A stretch of DNA of 64,000 bases from Saccopteryx bilineata (GCF_036850765.1 NC_089496.1:45251113-45315112), one strand, 5' to 3'. Counted from the stretch's first letter, positions 11,518-23,432 are shown. A program made the numbers and translations. The notes: generated from the letters alone by a model not told the origin.

Positions 11518-11678
11518 GCCCTGGCCTGATGGCGCGGAGAGCACTGTCCCAAAGCGCAGAGGGTGCCAGTTCGACCCCTGGTCAGGGCACGTGCAGGAAC
11601 AGATGGATGTTCCTGTTTCTCTCCCTCCCTCCCTTCCTCTCTCACTAAAAACTGATACATAAAAATTAAAAAAAAAAC
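11518..11678 (+). repeat. Bat Ves-type SINE, short
   Basis: It reads GCCCTGGCCTGATGGCGCGG, then GCCAGTTCGACCCCTGGTCAG, a CT-rich segment, ACTAAAAACTGATACAT and a terminal A run. The B-box region (AGTTCGACCCC) is preserved. No clean TSD was seen. Confidence 0.85.
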
Positions 11679-12617
11679 AAACCCACAAAACAACACAAAG
11701 AAAACCTACGGGATGCTCCCCTTCTATAAACAGAACTGCAGTCAGTTCCGCAGTCGTTCACGGCAGTCACGGTCCATAAAGCAGCTGCAAACAGGGACTT
11801 AGTGCGACTGGGCCGCCGTGTTGGAAGTGCCGGGTTTACAGAGAGTTAGTGAATAGGCGACTTCAGGAATTCTGAATCCACAAATCATGAGGACGGCTGC
11901 ACCTACACTGTGGGCTCACCCTGCTCACACCCACGTTTCCCATTCGCTCACGCTGGAACTCTTCTAAGACAACCTCGCCCTCGCACCGGCCCCGGGCAAC
12001 GGCGTGGGCCAGAACACACCGGGTTCATTCCGTAAAGCCTGAAAAGTTTCTGGGCTTTACTGACTTCTAGAAGAATTGGAAAAGTAATTAGAGCTTCAAT
12101 ATATATTTTGCGGACAGTTCAAGTTCTTGCCAAACATTTTCTTACTTATCTACCTATTTCAAAGAAGGGTTCCATTTCACACCGAGAGGTGAAGTACCAT
12201 CCTGGGTTTGTCCAGCTCCAAATCAACAACACTTTTGGTATAAAAGATGTGATCAAAGAGTTCTCATCTGTAACGTTCTTGGGAAGGAGAGGCACAATGC
12301 AATCTTATGGGTAACGTGTAACACCTCTCTCTCTCTCTCTCTGAGAGTCAAGATTTAATTAAAAATTTTTAGCAGTTGTATTAGGATCTGACTCAGAGAT
12401 CACAAATTGATGGCCTCAGAGAATGCTGACCCGGAATCAAAAATGGGGGTTTGCACCACAAAACCAAAAAACCTGACTCCCATGGAAGGGCCTGTGGGCT
12501 TTCCAATCCACTCCCCAAGTTTCTAGCACCCTGCCAGCTCCACTTATTGAAGTATTCGTCTTATACTCTTAACTTGAATTTCCTGCCCCTGGGCCTAGAC
12601 ACACAACACTGATTCAA
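11679..12617. other. Unique non-coding sequence
   Basis: Moderately CpG-bearing around 11740-12030, then ordinary. A short (CT)n run lies at 12325-12342. No gene or repeat was recognised. Confidence 0.4.
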
Positions 12618-12656
12618 GAAGTGTTTGTTAAATGCCTACTATGTGCCAGGGGGTCC
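12618..12656. repeat. L2/MIR-type fragment
   Basis: 'gtgtttgttaaatgcctactatgtgccagggg' is the phrase shared by L2 3' ends and antisense MIR. It is too short to assign to one of the two. Confidence 0.45.
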
Positions 12657-13637
12657 TGCTCCCTGAGAATCGCCAAATAAGCCTCCCTCCAGTTTGGAGA
12701 ACATCACCTAGGTGGGAAAACCAGTATCTCCCATGAAACAAAAAAGCAGCCAGTAGACCAGTAATTCTCAGTCGGGGAAGGGAAGAGACAAAGCGTTCCA
12801 ACGTACCATGAGGATTTGGGTTGGCAAGGAAGAAGGGTGAGAATCGGGTTCCCCTAGGACAGAGCTGCCCATGGGCACGAGTGTGTTGGGCAGACATAAG
12901 GTCAAGAGCCACAATGCCAGATGGCCTTTGTAGGATGTGCTAGCTGTGAGAATGCCACTTTAATTACTTGGACAGGAAGAAGTGGATTCACTTTGGGAAG
13001 GGTTTTTTCTGATATCATTAAGGTGGACATGCCTTCTTTTAAAAGATCCCATGATGGGTTTTGAATGGCCTTAAGTAGTCCCTCAAGTCTCATCTGCCCC
13101 CTGCAAAGGGGCCAGATTATGAGCTAATATGTCATTGTTCTGGGTTTCACAGCTGAAGCAATTGACGTCTTCTGTACTAAGGAGGGCCTGTGCAGGGGGT
13201 GTGAGCAGAGACCTAGGCATCGATGCTCAGGAACCGAGACAGTGGGGCCCCGACGACAAATGTGTGCTCGTTAAATGTCTTTTGTTAAAATCTGGAGCTC
13301 TCCCTAACACTGAGCGACTGTGCAGAGCAGCATGGAAGAGGAAACTTTGGTATGTGAACTGTATATAGCCAGAGAAGCAACGAGTTAGCAGAAAGGGCTA
13401 CTTGCCCAGCCAAAGGGGGTCTCCAAGTAGAACAAACTAGCAGGGGGCAGCGATTCAGGTCTCTCTGGTCCCCAAAGATGACGCCATCTCCTGAGCACTG
13501 TGGCAAAGCAGGGAGACCACTGCTGGAGAAGAGAGTGGAACCTTTGTGCCTACAGCTGGGATGCTTTTTGCTGCAAGTAATCCCATTAACCCAGGATGTA
13601 TTATCTGCCAATACGTTGGATAAAGAGTAATATCAGG
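12657..13637. other. Unique non-coding sequence
   Basis: No gene or mobile element was recognised. Short overlapping open frames on both strands lack domains. Confidence 0.4.
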
Positions 13638-13968
13638 GCCCTGGCTGGTTGGCTCAGAGGTAGAGCGTTGACCCAGCATATAGACATTCCAGGTTCAATT
13701 CCCACTCAGGGCACACAGGAGGAGTGACCTCCTGATTCTCCCCCTCTCCCTTCTCTCCCTCTGTCTCTCTTCCTCTCCCATGGCCATGGCTTAGTTGGAG
13801 TAAGTTGACCCTGGATGTTGAGGATGGTTCCATGGCCTGCCTCAGGCACTAAAATAGCTCAGTTGCCAAGCAACAGAGCAGCGGTCCCAGATGGGCAGAG
13901 CATCGCCTGGTGGGGGGCTTGCTGGGTGGATCTTGTTCCAAGTGCATACGGGAGTCTGTATAAAAAGG
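13638..13968 (+). repeat. Long bat SINE, diverged and 3'-truncated
   Basis: Same family as 4083-4497 but much more diverged. The head is GCCCTGGCTGGTTGGCTCAG and the B box is GGTTCAATTCC. The family's internal landmarks persist, but the terminal 'ctgtctctcc...cttcagaaaaa' part is missing. Divergence suggests an older insertion than the other long copies. Confidence 0.85.
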
Positions 13969-15253
13969 TAATTTCAGGATGGTTACTTAATTCAGTAGCA
14001 CCCAGGACTCAGGCTCCTTCTGTAGTCTTCTTTTTGTTCTATCATCCCTAGCATGTTGGATGCTCATCTCCTGGTCGCAAAAATGCTGTAGCATCTCCCA
14101 TTATCACAGGTTTTCATGAGGCCACAGTCTTTAAAAATCAATGAGGACTTTTCCAGAATGCTTTCCTTCAACCCCCGCCCCCACAATCAGCACGTTCCCC
14201 TCACGTTTCATCGCTAGACCTGCGTCACAGTATTATCGTCACATCAATCAGCGGCCATTAGCTACCCAAGTGTCTGACTCGGGGCTGGGTGGAGCCTCAG
14301 AACCTTCCCTTCTAACGAGTGCCCCAGGTGTCACTAATGCTGTTGGTCTGAGAACCATCGAGCTCAGTCTATTCAAGACCGAGGGCCCTTCCAGCAAATG
14401 AGAAGGAGAGGGAGACTGCTGGGCGGAACCCAGCCAGCTCCTGATAGAACCCACGCTGTCTGTGGAAACCCTGGTCAGGGTCCTTGCGAGTGGGGAGCTT
14501 GAAGGAGACTAGCAGCTTATAGTCCCAGTTTTCTGGCTGGAAGCTGAAACCAAGCAAAATATTTTAAAATCCCCAGAAGGCAAACTCGAGATTTCTGAGC
14601 TAAGATCAGCTTGTAGAAGAGACAGTTTTATTTACTGAGAATGCCAAGCAGTGTTTTCTGTCTAGAGATTAGACAGAGGATGTGGCCGTCACTGATCCTG
14701 CTCCCTAAGCGTCGCTGGCTCTCCAGTTTCTGGTCACACAATAGGGCACGGCCGTGTGATTTGATTTGGCCAGTGACGTGTGCGTGGCAATGGCGATTCA
14801 CAGGAGTGATTACAGAGTGTGGAGCAAGATAAAGTCTTGCTCAGACGAGGTTCCTGTGCCACAGGAATGAGCACAGCGCTCCTAGCAAGCCACCCTGGAT
14901 GCTGCAGTAACAAGAAATAAACTCCTGTTAAGTCATTGAGATTTGGAGGTTGGTTGTTAAAGCAGTAGAATCAAGCCCATCCTAATAGAAAGGATATAAA
15001 ATTTTTTATACCATATTTATATTATTTTTTTCTTTTAGCCCAAATATCCCCTTTTTAAAAATACTAATAACCCTTCAGAAGCCTTGGCTCAGTTACATTT
15101 TCATCATCACTCCAGCGAACATTTATCCTGTGTGGATGCCAGTTCCAACTATCAAAACATCACAAGGGCTAATACTTGGTTATTATGTAATTGCCATCGA
15201 TACTGTTATCATTTCACTGGTTACATCAGAGACTTCTGGAGATCAGAGGTCAT
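13969..15253. other. Unique non-coding sequence
   Basis: No gene or transposon was recognised. 15000-15250 is AT-rich. Confidence 0.4.
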
Positions 15254-15268
15254 GTCACAATATCTTCT

Positions 15269-16401
15269 TTATGTTTTGTTTTTTTTTAAAGAAATTACTT
15301 AAAAAATTATTTTTTCTATTGATTGAGAGAGAGGGAGAGAGAGTAAGGGGGAGAGAGAGGGGAAGGGGGGAGAGAGGGGAAGGGGGAAGAGAAAGGAAGG
15401 AGGAGAGAGGGGAAGGGGGGAGAGAGGGGAAGGGGGAGAGAAGGGAAGGAGGGAGAGAGGGGAAGGGGGAAGAGAGGGGAAGGGGGAAGAGAAGGGAAGG
15501 AGGAGAGAGGGGAAGGGGGGAGAGAGGGGAAGGGGGAAGAGAAGGGAAGGAGGAGAGAGGGGAAGGGAGGAGAGAGGGGAAGGGGGGAGAGAGGGGAAGG
15601 GGGTAGAGAGGGGAAGGGGGAGAGAGAGGGGAAGGGGGGAGAGAGAGGGGAAGGGGGGAGAGAGGGGAAGGGGGAAGAGAAGGGAAGGAGGAGAGAGGGG
15701 AAGGGGGAGAGAGGGGAAGGGGGCAGATAGGGGAAGGGGGGAGAGGGGAAGGGGGAGAGAGGGGAAGAGGGAGAGAGGGGAAGGGGGGAGAGAGGGGAAG
15801 GGGGAGAGAGGGGAAGGGGGAGAGAGGGGAAGGAGGGAGAGAGGGGAAGGGGGAGAGAGGGGAAGGGGGAGAGAGGGGAAGGGGGAGAGAGGGGAAGGAG
15901 GGAGAGAGGGGAAGGAGGGAGAGAGGGGAAGGGGGGAAGAGAGGGGAAGGGGGAGAGAGGGGAAGGGGGAGAGAGGGGAAGGGGGGAGAGAGTGGAAGGG
16001 GGGAGAGAGTGGAAGGGGGGAGAGAGTGGAAGGGGGAGAGAGGGGAAGGGGGGAGAGAGGGGAAGGGGGAGAGAGGGGAAGGGGGAGAGAGGGGAAGGAG
16101 GGAGAGAGGGGAAGGGGGGAGAGAGGGGAAGGGGGAGAGAGGGGAAGGGGGAGAGAGGGGAAGGGGGAGAGAGGGGAAGGGGGGAGAGAGGGGAAGGGGG
16201 GAGAGAGGGGAAGGGGGAGAGAGAGATAGAAGAAAGGAGAAAGAGATGGAGGGGGAGAAGCAGCAGCTCGTTCCACTTTCCATTGTTCTATTTAGTTGTG
16301 CACTCACTGATTGCTTCTGATAAATGCCCTGACCGGGGATGGAACCCATGACCTCGGCGCGCCAGGATGACGCTTTATCCATTGAGCCGCCCAGCCAGGG
16401 C
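15269..16401 (-). repeat. Bat Ves-type SINE, antisense, swollen to ~1.1 kb by a minisatellite
   Basis: The tRNA-like head lies at the right end (minus-strand GCCCTGGCTGGGCGGCTCAATGG). The A-rich 3' end lies at the left, near 15290. Between them the normally short pyrimidine tail has become a purine-rich array. The target-site duplication GTCACAA-Y-ATCTTCT at 15254-15268 and 16402-16416 (one mismatch) shows that everything between is a single insertion. Confidence 0.88.
15326..16230. repeat. ~17-bp purine minisatellite (GGGGGAGAGAGGGGAAG)n
   Basis: About 900 bp of near-identical 16-18 bp purine units with G-run length variants and occasional GTGG or AAGAGAA variants. It lies inside a SINE tail. 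The long open frames it creates (proline/serine/leucine-rich on the minus strand, glycine/arginine/glutamate-rich on the plus strand) exist in several frames at once and are artefacts. Confidence 0.95.
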
Positions 16402-16416
16402 GTCACAACATCTTCT

Positions 16417-17029
16417 GTATCCTCTTGCAGAAAGGAAGGAAATTAGCAGCTTATAGATAGGATCTGGCTGAATAATGGAGATGTCAATATTTTACAGTAT
16501 TTGAACTTTTCCACTTATTTGCACACAATCAGGCAGTTTCTAAGTTTTGTCTGCACAGACTTCCGCACTGTATTAGAAATGTAAGAGCGCGGCTGCAGGC
16601 AGCCGCATGGTTGCTTCCTTAACTGCTGTCATTTCTACCACCTTTGGGAATTTCCATTTCTCTGAAGGCCTGATTCCCGTGTGGCCTGCTCATCACGTCT
16701 TCCCGAAATGAAACTGGTGACACGGGGGGGAAATCAGGCAGTGGGGTTAAAATGGAATTTGTGGAGCTCACGTTAAATTTCCACGTAAATGGTATTAATT
16801 GTTGAAAAGGAATGCTCAAGCATGTTTCGAGTTTCATTAATATCAATAATCTGAACTTGGGACTTGGTGAAGCCACCCGGCCCCGCCCCTCTCCCTTCAG
16901 ATTTCTGCTTTCAAGCAAAGGATCACAGGTCTTAAAAGCTGACGTAGGTAATAACGAAACAGATCCTAGTGATGGGCAGCTTTAAGTATTCAACATGGGT
17001 GCGTGCACCATCCCATTAGGATGGGCTAT
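16417..17029. other. Enhancer-like unique block
   Basis: Repeat-free, with AT-rich conserved-looking stretches (GGTATTAATTG, TTTCATTAATATCAATAATC) and retained CpGs (GAGCGCGGCTGCAGGCAGCC near 16586). No coding signal. The regulatory reading is inference. Confidence 0.35.
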
Positions 17030-17043
17030 CAAATTACACTTTT

Positions 17044-17401
17044 TTATTTTTCTGAAGCTGGAAACGGGGAGAGACAGTCAGACTGACTCCCGCATGTGCC
17101 CGACCGGGATCCACCCGGCATGCCCACCAGGGGGCGATGCTCTGCCCCTCCGGGGCGTCGCTCTGTTGCGACCAGAGCCACTCTAGCGCCTGGGGCAGAG
17201 GCCAAGGAGCCATCCCCAGCGCCCGGGCCATCTTTGCTCCAATGGAGCCTTGGCTGCGGGAGGGGAAGAGAGAGAGAGGAAGGAGAGGGGGAGGAGTGGA
17301 GAAGCAAATGGGCGCTTCTCCTGTGTGCCCTGGCCGGGAATCGAACCTGGGACTTCTGCACGCCAGGCCGACGCTCTACCACTGAGCCAACCGGCCAGGG
17401 C
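17044..17401 (-). repeat. Long bat SINE, full length, antisense
   Basis: The reverse complement matches the copy at 4083-4497 from head to CTTCAG tail. A 14-bp TSD CAAATTACACTTTT lies at 17030-17043 and 17404-17417. It carries CCACCAGGGGGCGA at 17124-17137 on the plus strand, a close match to the CTCF core. Confidence 0.95.
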
Positions 17402-17632
17402 TTCAAATTACACTTTTGCAGAATTACAACTTCGGAGCTCACAGGATAGAGAGATATTTTGGACTTTGTCTCAAGCTGTGAATAGGAACTAAAAGGGGAA
17501 AATTTGCAGGGATAAGCCAATAAGAAATATACAATATACATCATAAGTCAATCATGCTCAGCCCGCTGATGAGCATTTTTTGTTTTGTGTGTGTGTTTTT
17601 TTTAAACCTATCATTTCATTTTTCACAGGTAA

Positions 17633-17728
17633 ATAGATTAAGTAGGTCTGGAGTGGTGCCTAAGAATCTGCATTTCTCACAAGTTCCCAGGTGACGGGGA
17701 TGCTGCTGCTTTGAGGACCACTGGGCTT
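17633..17728 (+). mobile_element. MER5A-type hAT relic
   Basis: 'agtaggtctggagtgg', 'gaatctgcatttctcacaag' and 'ttcccaggtgacggggatgctgctg' are the MER5A body, ending in 'gaggaccactg'. The 5' half is missing. Confidence 0.82.
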
Positions 17729-17809
17729 AGATGCAAGCGGGTCAGCAGTGTCTTCAAGTGCGGTAGCTGCCTCTTTTGTTGTAAAAAAACGTAACTATAA
17801 GTGCTAGAC

Positions 17810-18146
17810 CAGAGGCCCCCAAACTTTTTACACAGGGGGCCAGTTCACTGTCCCTCAGACCGTTGGAGGGCCGGACTATAAAAAAACTATGAACAAATCC
17901 CTATGCACACTGCACATATCTTATTTTAAAGTAGAAAAACAAAATGGGAACAAATACAATATTTAAAATAAAGAACAAGTAAATTTAAATAAACAAACTG
18001 ACCAGTATTTCAATGGGAACTATGCTCCTCTCACTGACCACCAATGAAAGAGGTGCCCCTTCTGGAAGTGCGGCGGGGGCCGGATAAATGGCAAATGGCC
18101 TCAGGGGGCCGCATGCGGCCCATGGGCCGTAGTTTGGGGACCTCTG
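17810..18146. mobile_element. Non-autonomous hAT transposon, complete
   Basis: Terminal inverted repeats CAGAGGCCCCCAAACT and AGTTTGGGGACCTCTG match at 15 of 16 positions. A perfect 8-bp TSD TGCTAGAC lies at 17802-17809 and 18147-18154, which is diagnostic of hAT. A 16-bp perfect palindrome GGGCCGCATGCGGCCC sits just inside the right end at 18106-18121. At 337 bp it cannot encode a transposase. Confidence 0.95.
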
Positions 18147-18154
18147 TGCTAGAC

Positions 18155-18735
18155 AGAACAAGGCACGGGGACATGGTCTCTGATGACAACTGAAGTGATG
18201 CCAACTTTGCAGGAAAGCACACATGGGCTTGGTGAGGCCTCAGAGGAGAGGGGCGACTTATGGGAACCAAAGAGAGGAGTGGGCCCAGCTCTGTGCTGTT
18301 TGACTCCAGGAGAGCATCACGAGGATGGGGGGTTCCAGGGCTGCCAGTCGCTCGATTTCACCTACGTCTTTTATGTAAAGAACTAAAAGTAGTTCGTAAG
18401 CTCAAGAAATACATGTCGGAAACAGGCTCTCCTCTAAAAACCACTAACGGCAGTGCCTCTAGAGGAAAACTTACTATCTTTCCAAGAGTTGAGTTTACTT
18501 TTCTGTGCAAGGGATATAACCGCCTGTCCCTCAGAATCCTGTGGATGCCACCCTTAGAGTCCGAACAAGTGGATGCTGTACAGGTGTGAACGCCCCCAGG
18601 AAACTCAGTACCTCCTCCCCAAAGCCCCTGGCCTGAACCTCAGACTTGTCCACATTACTGTAAATTATACCCAGCGGTGAAGACACTGGTCGTGTTTTCT
18701 TATAGTGAGTCCTAAGTGTTCTCGTCAGCCTCATT
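18155..18735. other. Unique non-coding sequence
   Basis: No gene or repeat was recognised. A run of open codons near 18260-18589 shows no domain and no splice context. Confidence 0.4.
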
Positions 18736-18739
18736 GGGC

Positions 18740-19640
18740 AACTGATGCCTCTTGGGGAGCAAAATTACTTCCATCATTAAAACTTCATCAAGTAATAATG
18801 ATGTTACAGTTGTTGACATAAATAACTGCAGTAGATAATATAGATAATAAGTACAGAGTGATCGATTTGATATCTCAAGGGAGTCACGATTTAGCTCTGA
18901 TCGGTACAGTTGGGACAGTATTTATTTAAATTGCAAACTGCCACTCAACTATCCACTGGCTGTAGGGTTAGCACATTTTGTAACTGAATATATAAGCACG
19001 CCAGCGTCAGGAAGAAGGCCTTGGAGCAGCTGGATCTAAGGGTGATACGTCACAGGGCACGCCAGAGCGTTCCGGCTTTCCTCTGCTTCTCTTCCTGACA
19101 CCCAGGACAAACTGTTTTAATGAGAGAAGATGAAATTCTGCTGAGATGGGAAAGAGGAGGGGGCCCATGAGTAAATAAGAAGATACACCCTCTATTGCAG
19201 GCAACAGGAAATGCCGTCGGCTCCATCTGATCTGTCTCAGTAGCTCAGGATAAATTTTTCATTAGCTTAATGCCCCCATCCCCATTCTTCTAGAATAACA
19301 GAGTAAGATAGAGCCTGCAAAGGCAGATTACCACAATATATTGATGAAGGGAAAATATATGGGGTAATACAGAGAGGTCTAAATACCTGTAAGTAGAGAA
19401 AACATAAATGACCGCTTTAATTAATTTCCTAATGTAAAACACAGCTGCAGTAACGTTGGCAAGCCTCACTCACCCACTTTAAATTCGGGACACGAAATCA
19501 TGCCACTTAATCAAACCTCTGTGCACACAAATATATTTTATTTACTTTTTATGGAATATCGGTATTTAAAACTTTCTATTTACGCATGTAAACGCTTTAT
19601 GCATTACTTGAAACACTGAAAAAAATATCTCACTACTACT
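18740..19640. other. Enhancer-like AT-rich unique block
   Basis: Repeat-free. It contains TAGATAATA twice in perfect tandem (18832-18849), giving paired AGATAA GATA-type sites. It also holds TTTAATTAATTTCC near 19418 and several AT-rich conserved-looking stretches. No coding signal. The role is inferred. Confidence 0.38.
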
Positions 19641-20514
19641 AATCAGCAGTTACAAGGGTCCCAGTTTCGGTTCCAATAATGAAATGCCTTTTTGGTGGAC
19701 TCCTGCTGCTCTGTGAACTAGCTGTAGGCCAGTAAAGTAATGAGTCCGGATAGAGTCATCCGATCTCGTGCTTGGTACAAAACTCAAGGAAAAGGACTTG
19801 GCCCACAATTCCTACTCTGTTTACCAGACTGCAGCCAGACTGACTGCTGGGCCACTGTAACGCCTCTGGGCTTCCCCTTCCCCCTTCCAGCCGGTGCGGC
19901 TTTTTGCCGGCTCCTAGGGTGAGCAAGGAAAACGTGATGTTACAGCGCCCTCTGCAGGCCAGAAGTTTTGTGGGCGCTTAGCAGCCCGACTCCCTCTCAG
20001 GGCGGCGGTAAAAGCAGGAGTCACAACTGTCCACACTGCATCCATCGGCTCTCACCGGAAAGATGTGCGTCACAAAGGCAGGCTGACACCCGGCTCTCTC
20101 AGAAGGCTCACTGAGAAGGACACTTTTGGCAACTTGCTTGTTAAGACATGCTGCCTTTTTATGGAAAAATTTCTATGAGCCCCGAGGAACATGAGGCACA
20201 TCATCCAGCATGCTGCAGGGTGTGAGGGACAATATCATAACCATCGTCAGCGCAATAATTCTTAAGCTTATCCAGGAGAAATATGGGGCTCTGAAACGTT
20301 TACTTAAAAAAAAAAAAAAAAAAAGCACATCTGGGCTTTAGAGGCCCGGATCCTGGGAAGACGAAATTCGAAGTTAGTTATGTGGACAAACGCCAAGGGT
20401 CGCCTCCGCCAAGTTCTCGTTCTAATGAATGAAGTGTATGCCTAAGAAAATGCAGTGTATTTCTCCAGTGTTTCAGGGAACTTAGTGTGAATTTTCACAG
20501 GGCATTTTATACTG
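19641..20514. other. Unique non-coding sequence
   Basis: No gene was recognised. There is a poly-A run at about 20307-20324 without a SINE body attached. Confidence 0.4.
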
Positions 20515-20815
20515 CGTTTTAAACGTTCTGGGGCGGACAGAAATCATACCGACAGAAATCCATACGTAAAGAAATACGAGGACACGCGCGCGCCCGAGAC
20601 GGAACGAAACAGAACAAGACTTTGTTTTCACGGGGCGGCGCTTGCCGAACCGCATTTTATGCTGGTTATAAAATATTCCTCCGGTCAGCAAAATAACCAA
20701 CAACTTTTTACTTTAATAGGAGACTTTTTCATAATATTTTCAAGTCGGCAAAAGTACTAACAACTTTTAATAGTGGGCGATTTTATTTTATTTTTTTCGT
20801 AATAGTCAAGGGAGT
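20515..20815. other. CpG-dense AT-rich segment with ~60-bp degenerate repeats
   Basis: About eighteen CpGs lie within 20524-20683, including ACGCGCGCGCCCGAG at 20584-20598, although the surroundings are AT-rich. From about 20640 to 20812 the phrase GGCAAAA-NN-ACYAACAACTTTT recurs at a 60-bp period (AACAACTTTT at 20698 and 20758), implying about three decayed copies. The function is unknown. I do not recognise it as a named transposon. Confidence 0.5.
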
Positions 20816-22199
20816 ATTAATTTAAGAGAGGAAGCATTTGACCAGAATATTTCCTTTTAACTTGAGTTTCCTGTGTCAGGTAACTCCCATACCTCACGGA
20901 GCGCCCAGAGATATATGCTTTTAACAGCTCAAAGGGGCCAGGGGCTGGCACCTCCAGCTCCCTCTTCCTGGTAGAAAACAGCATGGCCCACACTCTCCTG
21001 GAAGCCGAAATAAGCGGAATAAAAGGAAAGTGATGGTGATGAAAAAGACCCTGATGTTATAGAGAGAAAGTTTCTACCCTCAGGACTTTTAATCAGTTCA
21101 CGGGAACTTTTCCAAAGTCTGGCAGGGAGTAAAAAGGAGGCAGGGGTGTGTGTCAAGGACCAAGGCTGCTGCTGGTAGCAGATCTCTGATGCCTCTCAGG
21201 GGTTCCCTGGGGACTCTGGCGACAGGAACTCACCAGCTGTGTATTCTGTGGTCATCTGACACATCTGACTGTTGCTTCTCCCAGGGACACGCATTCGGCG
21301 TTGGAGGTTTTTCTGGTCTCCTCTACTCCGTGGGGCAGACAAGACCAGCGTATTTGTAAGGTAATGTCAACAAAGGTTTGGGTTCCGGTAAAACGACCCT
21401 TCCAAACGAAAACCCCAAATTAAAACGGTGGGTTTCTACCCCTGGAGTTCAGAAACAAGTGCTCTTAGCATGAACTGTCAACAGCTCAGGTTAAAATAGC
21501 GCAGTTGCTGGGTCCCACGGGGAATCACCTCCACACACCCCATCCCATTCCAGCCCAACTTCACATGGCTGAGCGTCGGCCATTATTCTACCGGGTGGGC
21601 TCGGCCGGCATCCGGCTGCCAGGCTCCAGGCTCGGGCAGCTCCGCTGGGCCGACTTCCCGCCGGGAGGCTGTGGCCCATGGAACTACACGCTTCTCAGCA
21701 GGCGCGGGGCTGGCGCAATGGGAGCGCCGACAGTCATTCCTCGCGCCCCGCTCCCTGGTGGCCCCCAGCCTGGTCCCCCCAAAGCCTGGCCAGCGTGCAG
21801 AGGAGGCCCAAGGCCAGCTAGGAGAGGACAGGTGATGAGGATTAAGCCCAACGTATTTGCATATCCTCAGTGCAGGGGAGGAAATTAACACCGCAGTGAC
21901 ATGATTTAGTGGCTGAACTTAAACCTGAGAAAACCCTAGACCAATTTTTGAACACCAGGAGACTGAGGGAGGGGAGGAGATGTAAAATGCAACACATCTG
22001 GAAGGGACGGGCTGGTCCAGGGTTAATGGAAGAAACAGAAGAAATGAATCAGTCTGGGTCCAGAAAGTCACCTACAAATTATGCGAGGGCCTCATTCCTA
22101 GGCACGAGAAATGCCCCCTTTACCTCGTCCTTGCCGGGTGGGGGGGGGGCAGGGCTGGGCTGGCTCTCGGTCACTCTGACTGTCCAAGTAGCTATTTCA
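20816..22199. other. Unique sequence, locally CpG-bearing
   Basis: Positions 21570-21800 are GC-rich with scattered CpGs but do not clearly reach CpG-island density. A 127-codon open frame at 21505-21888 lacks any domain and has an equally long antisense frame. A G-run lies at 22140-22149. Confidence 0.4.
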
Positions 22200-22480
22200 T
22201 AGCCTCACAGGCCCGAAATCACACTGCCCGCCATTGGCTCGCAGCCAAGCTGGTCTGACAATTAATTAGGTATTTCAGAACACTTAATGGATTTTCTGCT
22301 GTAAAAAGAGCATAAAGACTTAAAAAAAATAATCGTACGCAAGTTAAGTGAATGAGAACAGAATGACTTAGCAACTGGGAAGTCCATTTTCATCTTTCTA
22401 AAGCATTTTCCTCTGGGGGAGCCAGAAAGAGAGGTAATCTCTTCAGTGATTATTTAGACAACTCTGTCATCTGACAATGG
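22200..22480. other. Enhancer-like AT-rich unique block
   Basis: GACAATTAATTAGG near 22257 and AACACTTAATGG are homeodomain-type sites in repeat-free AT-rich sequence. A CCATTGG box lies near 22232. Only motif content supports a regulatory reading. Confidence 0.33.
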
Positions 22481-23238
22481 AAGGAGGCAAGAAGGCGGCT
22501 GATGTTATTTCCAGCTGCTGTCCTAGGAGGGCAGTACCTAGAAAAACAGTGCCACCAGAAGCTCCTTCTTGTGTTCACGAAGCCAGTAAGGTATCAGCCA
22601 CACTCTCTGGGCAAGTCTGCACCTTTAACCTGTTTTCTTTGCTAAGACAAGGATGAGCTCGCAGCTCTAGGTAAACACAAACCCACAATCCCTTAGAACA
22701 CAAACACTGACTCCCCCCGCCGTGAACGCGGTGCTTTACCAGCGTTCTAACTAGAAAGTAATCAGACTGGTTTGAAGACAAATGCCAGGACACGGATAAA
22801 AGAAACAGGGCTCTCTCCTTCTCTGCTGCTCCCCCAGACAGCCATAGGCACCGCTCCTCTTGCTGCCATTTTATTATTCCAAGGTATTTTAGACTTCCTC
22901 TTGAAAACAACTTTGGAAAACACCGGGAATGTATCACGGAGGGTGAAGACGACATCACTGAGGTGTCAAAGGCCATTTGCAATCACGTTTGGAGAAGAAG
23001 GTGGAGGATTCAGCAAGGAAAACGTACGCGGCAAAGCTCCCCCAAAGCAAACAAGGGGTGGCTGAAGGGGAGTCTAACCTCTTATGTGACTTGGAAATTG
23101 CCTCTGGAGACCATTACAAACCAGTAGCCACAACTTTGCTTTGAGCGACAGGAGACTCATTGAAACACATTTCAAACATCTTCCAATATGACACTTGAGA
23201 GGACAACATTCATTTGGATGCATTCTGGTACATATGTT
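22481..23238. other. Unique non-coding sequence
   Basis: No gene or repeat was recognised. Confidence 0.4.
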
Positions 23239-23239
23239 T

Positions 23240-23432
23240 GTGTGTGTGAGAGAGAGAGGGAGGGAAAGGGAGGGAGAGGGAGGGAGGGAGGGAGAGAAAG
23301 GGAGGGAGGGAGAGAAAGGGAGGGAGAGAAAGGGAGGGAGGGAGGGAGGGGAAGGGAGGGAGAGAGGGGAAGGGAGGGAGGGAGGGAAAGGGAAGGAGGA
23401 GGAAGGAAGGGAGGGAGGGAGAGAATAAGTAA
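23240..23432. repeat. (GGGA)n purine microsatellite
   Basis: GAGAGAGGGA gives way to GGGA/GAAA tetranucleotide repeats. Serine/proline-rich antisense frames across it are artefacts of the repeat. Confidence 0.92.

Noticed and set aside
15255..16406. 383-codon and 325-codon proline/serine/leucine-rich open frames on the minus strand
   Set aside because: They are translations of the purine minisatellite in a SINE tail. Several frames on both strands are open at once, as expected for a stop-free repeat.
21570..21800. CpG island / promoter
   Set aside because: GC-rich with scattered CpGs, but the density looks below island level and no start-site motif or exon follows.
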